Source of the DNA: Orlajensenia sp001423545
GTDB lineage: Bacteria > Actinomycetota > Actinomycetes > Actinomycetales > Microbacteriaceae
Reading direction: 5' to 3'
Length of the DNA: 64,000 nt
Assembly (NCBI GenBank): GCA_001423545.1
Contig: LMOK01000002.1
Span: 372,001-436,000 of the forward strand
The position numbers were made by a program, and so were the translations under genes. The notes below the pieces were generated by a model. The model made no database searches, had not been told where the DNA came from, and saw nothing but the letters and a program-made list of their open reading frames with translations. Of this stretch, positions 53,222 to 61,187 are shown in pieces (position 1 is the first letter of the stretch; each line of letters opens with the position of its first letter).

Positions 53222-53284
53222 CTGCCCGCGACAGGCCGACGCGTTCTGCCCGCACAGGCCGACGCGTTCCGCCCGCGAGAGGCC
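53221..53284. repeat. Tandem repeat of a 22-24 bp unit containing ACAGGCC
   Basis: About 2.7 copies of TCTGCCCGCGACAGGCCGACGCGT-type units occur at 53221, 53245 and 53268, the last one diverged to AGAGGCC. The core ACAGGCC is the same as in the arrays beside the DUF559 gene near 1.2 and 2.3 kb, but here all copies are in one orientation. Confidence 0.6.
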
Positions 53285-53289
53285 AGGGA

Positions 53290-53919
53290 CTAGCGCGAGT
53301 AGAGCTCGCCGACCGGTATCGGTGTGGTCACGGTGTTGCCCGGCTGGGCGAGCGGGCATTCCCACGACGGGTCGTAGGCGCACGACGGGTTGTACGCGAA
53401 GTTGAAGTCGAGCACGAGGGTGTCGTCGTCTGCGCCCGGGCCGAGGTCGGCTCCCTTGATGGTGTCGAGGAGATACCGCCCGCCGCCGTAGGTTCCGCCG
53501 GTGTGGCCGGCGAGGCCGTCGCGCACGGGGACGAACAGGCCGCCGCCGTAGCCCGTGTGCCGCCAGACGTCGAGCGTGCCCACATAGGGCAGGCGCACGG
53601 TGCCGACCAGCGCGAACGTGACGACGCCGTCGGTGCCGGTCTCGACCGAGAGCCGATGCGGCTCCTCGGTTCGGCGCACCTCCAACTCGAATCGCCAGTC
53701 GGGGTCGTACGGCGCGACAGGGAGCCCGGTGAAGGCGGATCGGTCATCGGGAAGCAGGGGGGACGACGGATGCCCCGCGAAGAGTTCGTCACGGCCCGAG
53801 CGCCACAGCTCGTGACCGGCGGCCGGGTCGTGCACGCTCAACTGCCGCACACCGGCGTAGAGACCGAAGACGCGTCGACGCCAATCGGTCACCTGAAGAG
53901 CACCCAGAGTCGACCCCAT
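53290..53919 (-). CDS. DUF1684 family protein
   Basis: The 209-residue protein carries the family hallmark near the C-terminus: LDFNFAYNPSCAYDPSWECPLAQPGN, with conserved Asp, Asn, Tyr and Cys. Upstream are GGGRYLLDTIKGADLG and a beta-rich body. The family is widespread in actinobacteria and has no settled function. No signal peptide. Single gene. Confidence 0.9.
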   Translation of the reverse strand: MGSTLGALQVTDWRRRVFGLYAGVRQLSVHDPAAGHELWRSGRDELFAGHPSSPLLPDDRSAFTGLPVAPYDPDWRFELEVRRTEEPHRLSVETGTDGVVTFALVGTVRLPYVGTLDVWRHTGYGGGLFVPVRDGLAGHTGGTYGGGRYLLDTIKGADLGPGADDDTLVLDFNFAYNPSCAYDPSWECPLAQPGNTVTTPIPVGELYSR

Positions 53920-53979
53920 GCCGCCACGCTAACCCTCGACGAGGCGAGAGTGTCGGATGCGTGCACCAGAATCGGAGTC

Positions 53980-54438
53980 GTGGCGATCAGATTCTGGCTC
54001 GGAGTGGTGCAGCGCGATCACGTGCTGCACGGTGTCGCGCAGGGCATCGCCCAGTTCAATCACGGCTCGAAGGCCGACGTGTCGCGCCTCAGGGAGGCCG
54101 ACGGCCTCATCTACTACTCGCCGAGGGTCAGCTTTCCCGACGGTGATGTGCTGCGGGAGTTCACGGCTCTCGGCCGGGTCGCCGACGACACCGTCTACCA
54201 GGCGGCCGACGGTCACCAGATGACCACCGCCGCGGGCGACACGTTCCGGCCCTGGCGCCGACGCATCGACTACGACCGCGAGGCGCATGCTGCGTCGATC
54301 CGCCCCTTGGTCGGAACGCTCGACTTCACCACGTCATCGCCGAACTGGGGTTATCAGCTCCGCCGCGGCCTCATCGAACTGAGCCGACACGACTTCGACG
54401 TCATCAGGGCGCAGATGCGAGCACCGTCGTACCGCTGA
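53980..54438 (+). CDS. EVE-domain protein
   Basis: This is a 152-residue protein occupied by one EVE domain, a PUA-like fold: FWLGVVQRDHVLHGV at the start, GLIYYSPRVSFPDGDVLREFTALG in the middle and a C-terminal basic region. EVE domains bind modified bases in DNA or RNA and often accompany nucleases or modification enzymes; none is adjacent here. GTG 53980 start is tentative, because an in-frame GTG upstream exists. Divergent from DUF1684. Confidence 0.75.
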   Translation: MAIRFWLGVVQRDHVLHGVAQGIAQFNHGSKADVSRLREADGLIYYSPRVSFPDGDVLREFTALGRVADDTVYQAADGHQMTTAAGDTFRPWRRRIDYDREAHAASIRPLVGTLDFTTSSPNWGYQLRRGLIELSRHDFDVIRAQMRAPSYR

Positions 54439-54458
54439 CCGCTGACCGCTGACCGCTC
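54432..54458. repeat. Short tandem repeat CCGCTGA
   Basis: Three exact copies and a fourth partial copy of CCGCTGA begin at the EVE-gene stop codon. Slippage-type repeat, no function inferred. Confidence 0.6.
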
Positions 54459-54474
54459 AGGGCCCCGCTGACGC

Positions 54475-54984
54475 TCAGTGGACGGATTCGGCGTCCACTC
54501 CGATGTCGTACGCCCAGGTGGGGGCGAGTTGCCTCAGCCGGAGTCCCCGCCACTGCCAGAACACCCAGGTCGGGTACCAGGCGGCTACCGACAACGCGCC
54601 GGCGCTGAACTCGAGGCGATCCCGGTAGAGCGTCCCGCCCGAACCGGCCGGGTCGGGCGAGATCGCCATCCGGTGGTTCCAGTACGTGATGCCCGCCATC
54701 ACGCCGCTGCGCCCTCCTCCGCCGTCCTTCAGCATGCGCACGCCGTCGGGCAGGCCGCCCGGGAAGCTGAGGTCGATGACCTCCTCGCCCACGGGAATGG
54801 CGCCGAGCGCCAGTGCGTCGACTCGGTGGGGTCCGGGGGGCCACACGGTCGGAAAGCCGCCGTCCTCGAGGGAGTCGAAGCCCAGCCAGGGAGCCGCGAC
54901 CTCGCGCAGCACGGCCGGGCTGCGGATCGCCCGCCACGCTGCGTCGGGATCGCAGTCCAGCACGAGCTTCAGCATCACCTTCAT
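54475..54984 (-). CDS. SRPBCC-like protein of unknown function
   Basis: The 169-residue protein opens MKVMLKLVLDCDPDAAWRAI and continues with alternating strands and a long C-terminal helix region, the pattern of START/SRPBCC ligand-binding proteins. Trp-rich segments (YPTWVFWQWRGLRLRQL) occur near the C-terminus. No catalytic residues can be named. Cytoplasmic, single gene. Confidence 0.6.
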   Translation of the reverse strand: MKVMLKLVLDCDPDAAWRAIRSPAVLREVAAPWLGFDSLEDGGFPTVWPPGPHRVDALALGAIPVGEEVIDLSFPGGLPDGVRMLKDGGGGRSGVMAGITYWNHRMAISPDPAGSGGTLYRDRLEFSAGALSVAAWYPTWVFWQWRGLRLRQLAPTWAYDIGVDAESVH

Positions 54985-55049
54985 GGCCGCAAGCGTAGGC
55001 CGCCGTCATCCGACATGCGAGGGCTTGCGCCGTTGCCTACGATGGCGGA

Positions 55050-55646
55050 GTGACCGACGCAGCACCCAGCCCCCTCTCCCAGTCCAAGTACCAGGTGCGG
55101 TTCGATTGGGGCCGCTCCGGCGCCGAGCGGATCGGGGCGGACGCCGACATCATCGTGTGGGTCGACGTGCTCGGCGGAGCCGACGACGGCGCCCCCACCG
55201 CCCTCTTCGCCGAGCTTCCGCAGGCCGAGTTCGTCGAGGGCGGGCTGACGGACGCCGGTGTCGTCGCCGCACGGGTGCTCGAGCTGCAGGTTCAGCTCGG
55301 CCGCCGTGTCTTCATCGGCGTCGTCGCAGCGGGAGCGCCGGACGACGGGGGCGCGAAGGCCGATGTCGCGGCATCCGACGCCCTCCGCTTCAGTGTCGAG
55401 GACCTCCTCGGTGCCGGGGCCGTCATCGATGCTCTCGCCGCAGTCGGGCTCGACTACTGCTCGCCCGAGGCCGCGGCGGCCTGTGCGGCCTTCACGGGCC
55501 TGCGCGGAGCGGTCGCGCACCTCGCCACAGCCTCGGCCGGAGCCCAGGAACTCATCGCAGCGGGTGTCGCCACCGCCGACATCCGGCGCACAGCCGCGCT
55601 CGGGTCGTCAGATGAACTGCGGATGCTGCGGAGCTACCCGGCCTGA
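55050..55646 (+). CDS. 2-phosphosulfolactate phosphatase family (ComB-like) protein
   Basis: The 198-residue protein matches the ComB fold: KYQVRFDWGRSGAERI, then ADIIVWVDVLGG, VFIGVVAAG, and DYCSPEAAAACAAF near the C-terminus. Archaeal ComB removes phosphate from 2-phosphosulfolactate in coenzyme M synthesis. That pathway is not expected here, so another phosphoester or a sulfolactate-related role is possible. GTG start at 55050. It overlaps the end of the convergent CGNR gene by 13 bases. Confidence 0.75.
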   Translation: MTDAAPSPLSQSKYQVRFDWGRSGAERIGADADIIVWVDVLGGADDGAPTALFAELPQAEFVEGGLTDAGVVAARVLELQVQLGRRVFIGVVAAGAPDDGGAKADVAASDALRFSVEDLLGAGAVIDALAAVGLDYCSPEAAAACAAFTGLRGAVAHLATASAGAQELIAAGVATADIRRTAALGSSDELRMLRSYPA

Positions 55647-56254
55647 GCAGCCCGGAACTTGCGCACCTTGGCGCGGTTGCCGCAGCGCTGCATCGAGCAC
55701 CAGCGGCGGGTTCCGGCACGGGACGTGTCGACGTAGACGAGAGCGCAGTCCTCGGCCGCGCACTCGCGCACGCGTCCGACGGCATCAGCGGAGAAGACCG
55801 AGACGGCATCGCGGGCGAGCGTGGCGAAGGCCTGGTTGGTGCTCGTGGTCTGTCGACCGGCCCGGCGTGACCCGCCCTCGAGAGCCGGAGGGATGTCGGG
55901 CGTCGCGGCGAACAGGTTGACGGCGTCGACGTCGCGCGGATCGAAGGCCTCTCGTCGGCTGGCCCGCACGGTGAGGCGGCCGATGGCGTCGCGCAGCATC
56001 ATGCCGTCCGTGAGGTGACGCGGGTGCACGATGCCGTCGCTGTCGGGGAAGCGCGTGAGGATCCAGGCGGCCAGATCCTCGGGGGAGTGCAACTGCTCCC
56101 ACTCGGGATGCCCGAAGCCCAGGTCGCCGGTGTAGGCGAAGTCGAGCGCCGGAGCGCCGGAGTCGAACCACCACGGCTTGCCGTCGCGGGTCGTGAACCA
56201 CTGCCCGGTGGGAACGCTGGGTGAAGCAGGGGCGGCGGTTGTGGTCGATGGCAC
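55634..56254 (-). CDS. CGNR zinc-finger (ABATE-type) regulator
   Basis: This is a 206-residue protein with an N-terminal ABATE-like region (about 20-140: WWFDSGAPALDFAYTGD) and a C-terminal CGNR zinc finger (CAAEDCALVYVDTSRAGTRRWC...RCGNRAKVRKFR) with four Cys. Such proteins are putative stress-response transcription regulators. GTG start at 56254. Its 3' end overlaps the ComB-like gene. Confidence 0.9.
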   Translation of the reverse strand: MPSTTTAAPASPSVPTGQWFTTRDGKPWWFDSGAPALDFAYTGDLGFGHPEWEQLHSPEDLAAWILTRFPDSDGIVHPRHLTDGMMLRDAIGRLTVRASRREAFDPRDVDAVNLFAATPDIPPALEGGSRRAGRQTTSTNQAFATLARDAVSVFSADAVGRVRECAAEDCALVYVDTSRAGTRRWCSMQRCGNRAKVRKFRAAQAG

Positions 56255-56338
56255 GAAACCACGGTAGTCGGTTACGGAGCCTGTTCCGGCCGCGGAGGTC
56301 CGGACGAAGTCCGCGACCGAGGTGCAGCCGGAGGGGCC

Positions 56339-56836
56339 CTACTCGGCTGCTGCCGCTGCCGCCCGCCGTCGAGCGGCAGCGCTGATGTCGCGGCGAGACC
56401 AGCTGATCACGTTGGCCTGGTTGAACCCGCGCGAGCACAGTCCGCACGACAGCTGGCGCGCGGGCTCCCGGTAGCGGAAGTGCGCATGTCCGGCCGGGCA
56501 GACCCCGACCCACGGGGCGAGCTCGTGAGCGATCTCGCCGTCGTGGGTGCGACGGCCCTCATAGCCGAGGTCCCGAGCGATCGAGAGCCACCGGGCGCCG
56601 TGAGCGGCGCGGGCGCCGGCGATGGCGTGGGCCACCTCGTGCAGCAGCACCTGGTGGATCTCATCGTCGTCGTAGCGTGCGGCCAGATAACGGGAGACCG
56701 TGATGCGCTTCTCCGTGAAGTTGCAGAGGCCGGCCCGCTTCTTGGCGTTGTCGAAGCCGAATGACCACACAGAGGGGTCGAGGTGCAGCGCAATGAGCGC
56801 GTTCGCCCACACCTTCACCCGATCGAGTTCGGCCAT
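56339..56836 (-). CDS. SprT-like zinc metalloprotease-fold protein
   Basis: This is a 165-residue protein. The HExxH motif reads HEVAH (about residues 66-70), with a further His after AHGARW. A C-terminal zinc ribbon has CPAGH and CGLC. This is the SprT-like layout (metalloprotease core plus ribbon) shared with Spartan-type DNA-protein crosslink proteases. The bacterial role is unproven. The tail is Ala/Arg-rich. Confidence 0.85.
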   Translation of the reverse strand: MAELDRVKVWANALIALHLDPSVWSFGFDNAKKRAGLCNFTEKRITVSRYLAARYDDDEIHQVLLHEVAHAIAGARAAHGARWLSIARDLGYEGRRTHDGEIAHELAPWVGVCPAGHAHFRYREPARQLSCGLCSRGFNQANVISWSRRDISAAARRRAAAAAAE

Positions 56837-56886
56837 GGGATGAGGATAAACCCGCCGAGCGACACGATCGACGCCGTCTCCACAGG

Positions 56887-58053
56887 TCAGGAGGCCGGAC
56901 CGAGGCCCACCTGCAGCAACCGATCGTCTCCGTCGCGGGCGTCGCCGCGACCGTCGGTGTTGTTGGTGATGAACCAGATAGACCCGTCAGGACCGGGTAC
57001 CACGTCGCGGATGCGCCCGTAGGCGCCCTCGAACGCGGCAGCCGGCGCACGTCCGGAGTCCGGCCACACGGTCCACAGGCGCTCGCCGCGGAGGGAGGCC
57101 AGGAAGAGCGTGTCGCTCACGATGGCGAGACCGCTGGGGCTCGCATCCGTCGTCGCCCACTGCTGCACGGGATCGACGAAGGCCGGGTCGCCCGCAGCTC
57201 CCTCGACGACGGGCCAGCCGTAGTTCGACCCCGGGGTGATCAGGTTGAGCTCGTCCCAGGTGTTCTGGCCGAACTCGCTGGCCCACATCCGCCCTCGGGA
57301 GTCCCAGGCGATGCCCTGCGGATTGCGGTGACCGAGACTCCACACCAGGGTGCCGAACGGGTTGCCGTCAGGCACGCCGCCCGTCGGAGTCATCCGCAGG
57401 ATCTTGCCGTTCAGCGACCCCGGGTCCTGAGACCTGCCCCCGTCGCCGGCATCTCCGGCCGTGGCGTAGAGCATGCCGTCCGGACCGAACGCGATGCGGC
57501 CGCCGTCGTGGTTGCCCGCCTTCGCGATGCCGCCGAGCACGGGCTCGGGGGCGCCGAGGCCGAGCGATCCCGCCGCGCCCGAGAGAGGCATCCGTACGAT
57601 CCTGTTGTCGTCTGCAGCGGTGAAGTACGCATAGATCCAGACGGATGCTGCCTCCTCCAGCGCGGCCAGCCCGAGCAGTCCGCCCTCGCCGTTCGGCACG
57701 ACATCGGCCACCTGGCCGACCACGCGGGTGCTGCCGTCGGAGAGCAGTTCGAGAACGTTCGCCGTGTCCCGCTCGCTGATCAGCGTCGCTCCGTTCTGCA
57801 GTCTGAGGATCGACCACGGGGCCTCGAGCCCCGAGGCTAGTTCGACGGGCTCGCCGGTCACCTGCACCGGCTGCAGCACCGGATCCGGTGTCGAGGTGCC
57901 CGTCGGTCGCGGCGGGGCCGACGATGCGGCGGGCGATGGACTGGGCGCGCGCGACGGGCCGCCGCCGGGAGTGCACGCCGCGAGGGTGGCGGCCAGGACC
58001 GCGGCCGTGCCGAGGGCGAGAGCGACCGCGGCGCCGTGCGTCCGTGTCGTCAT
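56887..58053 (-). CDS. PQQ-dependent sugar dehydrogenase-like lipoprotein
   Basis: This 388-residue protein starts at ATG 58053, which follows GGAGGTGGGAGG. The lipobox LAAC has Cys near residue 27, followed by a Pro/Ser linker. The mature part is a six-bladed beta propeller of the glucose/sorbosone dehydrogenase family (GLEAPWSILRLQNGATLISERDT, HDGGRIAFGPDGMLYATAGDAGDG, GHRNPQGIAWDSRG, EFGQNTWDELN). It oxidises aldoses outside the membrane, with PQQ and Ca as usual cofactors. No PQQ synthesis genes are in the window. Confidence 0.9.
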   Translation of the reverse strand: MTTRTHGAAVALALGTAAVLAATLAACTPGGGPSRAPSPSPAASSAPPRPTGTSTPDPVLQPVQVTGEPVELASGLEAPWSILRLQNGATLISERDTANVLELLSDGSTRVVGQVADVVPNGEGGLLGLAALEEAASVWIYAYFTAADDNRIVRMPLSGAAGSLGLGAPEPVLGGIAKAGNHDGGRIAFGPDGMLYATAGDAGDGGRSQDPGSLNGKILRMTPTGGVPDGNPFGTLVWSLGHRNPQGIAWDSRGRMWASEFGQNTWDELNLITPGSNYGWPVVEGAAGDPAFVDPVQQWATTDASPSGLAIVSDTLFLASLRGERLWTVWPDSGRAPAAAFEGAYGRIRDVVPGPDGSIWFITNNTDGRGDARDGDDRLLQVGLGPAS

Positions 58054-58108
58054 CGCTGCCTCCCACCTCCAGTCTGCGGGTCGCGCCCCTGCAACGCGAG
58101 TGGCCAGA

Positions 58109-58873
58109 ATGGAAGGCGTGAGCGACACCATCGATCTCAACTGCGATCTCGGCGAGGGCGTCGGCGATGATGCCGCACTGTTCCCGCTCATCACGAGCGC
58201 CAACATCGCCTGCGGATTCCACGCCGGAGACGCCGAGACGATCGCCGAGAGCTGCCGCCTCGCCGTGCTGAACGGCGTGGCCATCGGAGCGCATCCGTCG
58301 TACAACGACCGGGAGGGCTTCGGGCGTCGGGAGCTGGAGGTCGACGATGCCACCCTTCTCATCGAGTGGTCGGTTCAGATCGACGCCGTCCGAGTCGCCG
58401 CGGCCGAGGCCGGCGGAGTGCTGGCCTACGTGAAGCCGCACGGCGCGCTCTACAACCGTCTGCAGGTCGACGATCACCTGGCCCGGCTGTTCAGCTCGGT
58501 GATGGCCGAGGCGAACGGCGGCGACACCGATGTCGCCCTCCTCGGCCTGCCCGACAGTGCTCTCGAGCGGGCGTCCACCCGTGAGGGCATCGACTACGTG
58601 CCCGAGGCTTTCGCCGACCGCGCGTACCTCCCCGACGGCTCACTCGCGCCGCGCTCGCTTCCGGGAGCACTCATCGCCGACGTCGACCTCGTCGCGGAAC
58701 GCGCTGTGGCGATCGCCAGGGGCCACGGCATCCGGGCCATCGACGGCAGCCGCATCACGATCCGCGCCTCGTCGCTGTGCGTGCACGGCGACACCCCCGG
58801 AGCCCCGGCGCTCGCCGCAGCGGTGCGCGAGGCACTCGCCGACGCGAACGTCGACATCAGGTCGTTCGCATGA
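58109..58873 (+). CDS. pxpA: 5-oxoprolinase subunit A (LamB/YcsF family)
   Basis: This is a 254-residue member of the PxpABC complex that opens 5-oxoproline (pyroglutamate) to glutamate using ATP. Signatures are IDLNCDLGEGVGDDAALFPLITSANIACGFHAGD at the start, AHPSYNDREGFGRR, and YVKPHGALYN. ATG 58109 is given; GTG 58118 is equally possible. Overlaps pxpB by four bases (ATGA). Confidence 0.94.
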   Translation: MEGVSDTIDLNCDLGEGVGDDAALFPLITSANIACGFHAGDAETIAESCRLAVLNGVAIGAHPSYNDREGFGRRELEVDDATLLIEWSVQIDAVRVAAAEAGGVLAYVKPHGALYNRLQVDDHLARLFSSVMAEANGGDTDVALLGLPDSALERASTREGIDYVPEAFADRAYLPDGSLAPRSLPGALIADVDLVAERAVAIARGHGIRAIDGSRITIRASSLCVHGDTPGAPALAAAVREALADANVDIRSFA

Positions 58874-59535
58874 GCCCCGCGGATGCCGCGACCCCTGCTG
58901 CCGCCCGCATGACCCTGCGCCTCCTCCCGATGGGCGATCGCGCCCTCCTCATCGAACTCGACTCGCTCGACGCCGTCCTCGCGCTGCACGCGGCGCTGCA
59001 GTACGGCCGACCGAGCGGTGTCATCGACCTCGTTCCGGCGGCCCGCACCGTGCTCGTCACGGTCGATCCCGCGCAGCTGTCCCTCTCCGAGGCGAGGCGC
59101 TGGGTCGACCGGGCGGCGGAGGCGCCACCCGCGGACGTCGCCGTGGAGCAGACGGATCCCGTCGTCATCCCCGTGCGCTACGACGGCCCCGACCTCGTTT
59201 CGTTGGCCGCCGTGCTCGACCTGGCGCCGTCCGAACTCGTCGCGCGCCATCAGGCCGCCACCTGGCGCGTCGCGTTCAGCGGCTTCGCCCCGGGTTTCGG
59301 CTATCTCGTGAGCGCCGACTGGCCCTACGACGTGCCCCGGCTCGCCAACCCCCGAACGCGCGTTCCGGCCGGGTCGGTCGGCCTCGCCGGCGAGTTCGGC
59401 GGCATCTACCCGCGCAGCAGCCCGGGAGGCTGGCAGCTCATCGGGACCACCGAGACCGTGCTGTGGGACAGCGATGCCGCGCCACCGGCCCTCCTCGTCC
59501 CGGGTGGCACCGTGCGCTTCGAGGCCGTGCCATGA
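58870..59535 (+). CDS. pxpB: 5-oxoprolinase subunit B (KipI family)
   Basis: The 221-residue protein has the KipI/CT_C_D domain: LPMGDRALLIELDSL near residue 18, VVIPVRYDGPDL, FSGFAPGFGYL and NPRTRVPAGSVGLAGEFGGIYPRSSPGGW. It forms a pair with PxpC. ATG 58870 overlaps the pxpA stop, and its own stop overlaps pxpC. Confidence 0.94.
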   Translation: MSPADAATPAAARMTLRLLPMGDRALLIELDSLDAVLALHAALQYGRPSGVIDLVPAARTVLVTVDPAQLSLSEARRWVDRAAEAPPADVAVEQTDPVVIPVRYDGPDLVSLAAVLDLAPSELVARHQAATWRVAFSGFAPGFGYLVSADWPYDVPRLANPRTRVPAGSVGLAGEFGGIYPRSSPGGWQLIGTTETVLWDSDAAPPALLVPGGTVRFEAVP

Positions 59536-60398
59536 CGACGAGCATCTCCATCGTCGACGCCGGACCCCTCAGCCTCGTGCAGGATCTCGGACGGCCCGGT
59601 TTCGCCCACCTCGGCGTGGGAGCGTCGGGAGCCCTCGATCGAGGTGCCCTCAGGCTCGCCAATCGCCTGGTCGGCAACCCCGAGGGTGCGCCCGGCATCG
59701 AGGTCACCCTGGCGGGCCTCAGGCTGCGCGTCGGGGACCCGATCTGGTTCGCCGTGACAGGCGCGTGGGGGCCGGTGCTGCTCGACGGGCGCCGCATCAG
59801 CCTCGACGATGCCCGGCGGGCGGCATCCGGCAGCGTGATCGAATTCGGCACGGCGGAGCACGGCCTGCGCTACTACCTCGCCGTGCGCGGCGGTCTCGAG
59901 ACGGATGTCGTGCTCGGCTCGTCCTCGACCGACACGCTGTCGGGCCTCGGGCCGGCCCCGCTCGCAGCGGGCGACGTGCTCGGTGTCGGCGACACTGCAT
60001 CCGCCCCGATTCCCGCGCTCGACCCGCTCACCCTCTGGGCGCCCACCGACGGTGCCGTCGACATCCAGGTGCACCCGGGTCCGCGCGCCGACGGCTTCGC
60101 TCCGGCGGCCGTCGCCGCGTTCTTCGAGGAGGAGTGGTCGGTCTCGGTCGACTCGAATCGCATCGGCCTGCGCCTCACCGGTCCGGTTCTCGACCGCCGA
60201 GGAGACGACGAACTCCCGAGCGAGGGCATGCTCGCGGGTTCGGTGCAGGTTCCGCCATCCGGACAGCCGACGGTCCTGCTCGCCGATCATCCCGTGACGG
60301 GCGGCTACCCCGTGATCGCTGTGGTGACGGATGCCTCCCTCGACGCCTTCGCCCAGCTGAGGCCAGGGCAGAAGGTGCGATTCCGGCACGCCCGGTGA
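59532..60398 (+). CDS. pxpC: 5-oxoprolinase subunit C (KipA / biotin-dependent carboxyltransferase family)
   Basis: The 288-residue protein has the CT_A_B domain: SIVDAGPLSLVQDLGRPGFAHLGVG, ALRLANRLVGNPEGAPGIEVTL, and HPVTGGYPVIAVV near the end. ATG 59532 overlaps the pxpB stop. Last gene of the pxpABC operon, convergent with a membrane protein gene 27 bases away. Confidence 0.94.
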   Translation: MTTSISIVDAGPLSLVQDLGRPGFAHLGVGASGALDRGALRLANRLVGNPEGAPGIEVTLAGLRLRVGDPIWFAVTGAWGPVLLDGRRISLDDARRAASGSVIEFGTAEHGLRYYLAVRGGLETDVVLGSSSTDTLSGLGPAPLAAGDVLGVGDTASAPIPALDPLTLWAPTDGAVDIQVHPGPRADGFAPAAVAAFFEEEWSVSVDSNRIGLRLTGPVLDRRGDDELPSEGMLAGSVQVPPSGQPTVLLADHPVTGGYPVIAVVTDASLDAFAQLRPGQKVRFRHAR

Positions 60399-60425
60399 CC
60401 CTTTCACAACGCGGCACCTCTGCCT

Positions 60426-61187
60426 TCACGCGGCGGCGGTCGGGCGGCGGCTCCGATCCATCAGCACGTAGAAGGCCACGTAGGCGACGAGTGAGAACAC
60501 GATGCCGATCGCGAACGCCCAGGCTGCCGGATGCTCCCACACCAGGTCGTCGCGTCGCACCGCGAGCGCGATCACGATGAACACCAGGCTCACGATCTGC
60601 GCCTGGAACACCCAGCGGAAGGCGCTCCACCTGCCGTCGGTCAGCATCCAGATGTTGACCGTGCCGGGCAGCGTGAGCACGGCTCCCACCACCCGAGCGG
60701 TGAGCGGTGTGACCTCCCACGCCCACACGCCGATCAGCAGGTTCGGGAAGGCGAATAGCACGGCGCCCGTGATGAACGCCAGAACGCCCACGACGACGAG
60801 AAGCGCACGCACCGCACCCGGAATCACCGCATCGAACTCGTCCGGCGTCTTCGGGTCGGTTCGGCGGTTGATCAACCCGGCCACGAGCACGAGCACCGGA
60901 GTCGTGACGTAGAGCGTCACCCAGGTGACGAACGAGATGTGTCCGAAGTGGAACCTGTCCCAGTGCAGGAAGGTCGCGATGCTCAACAGCGTGGCGAAGA
61001 CGAAGACGGCTGGGAGGCCGTGGCTGCCGGGTCTCTTCGCCGTCGGCGACGCGCGCCGCTGCTCCGTGAAGCGGGTGGCCTCGGCTGTCGGCGAGGGGTC
61101 CGTGGTCGTCTCGGCGGTGCACGCCGTGCTCGCCGAGCGCTCGTCTGGCCTCTGACTGCACCTGCGCCGGTTGGCGGGTGGCGTCAG
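60426..61187 (-). CDS. Six-helix membrane protein of unknown function, start uncertain
   Basis: The coding frame is clear from about 61000 down to 60426: six hydrophobic segments (PAVFVFATLLSIATFL, WVTLYVTTPVLVLVAGLI, ALLVVVGVLAFITGAVLF, and three more) ending in RSRRPTAAA. No ATG, GTG or TTG lies in frame between the first membrane segment and the preceding gene. A CTG at 61187 overlaps the upstream TGA as CTGA and is offered as the start. A frameshift near the 5' end is the alternative. Probably co-transcribed with the spermidine-synthase-like gene. Confidence 0.6.
   Translation of the reverse strand: MTPPANRRRCSQRPDERSASTACTAETTTDPSPTAEATRFTEQRRASPTAKRPGSHGLPAVFVFATLLSIATFLHWDRFHFGHISFVTWVTLYVTTPVLVLVAGLINRRTDPKTPDEFDAVIPGAVRALLVVVGVLAFITGAVLFAFPNLLIGVWAWEVTPLTARVVGAVLTLPGTVNIWMLTDGRWSAFRWVFQAQIVSLVFIVIALAVRRDDLVWEHPAAWAFAIGIVFSLVAYVAFYVLMDRSRRPTAAA

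Noticed and set aside
46597..54458. Short tandem repeats GCCTGACG and CCGCTGA as regulatory elements or CRISPR-like arrays
   Set aside because: Units of 7-8 bases without spacers just after stop codons look like replication slippage; there is no CRISPR array in the window.
61162..61187. GTG near 61161 as start of the six-helix membrane protein
   Set aside because: That GTG is in a different reading frame; its product has no membrane segments.
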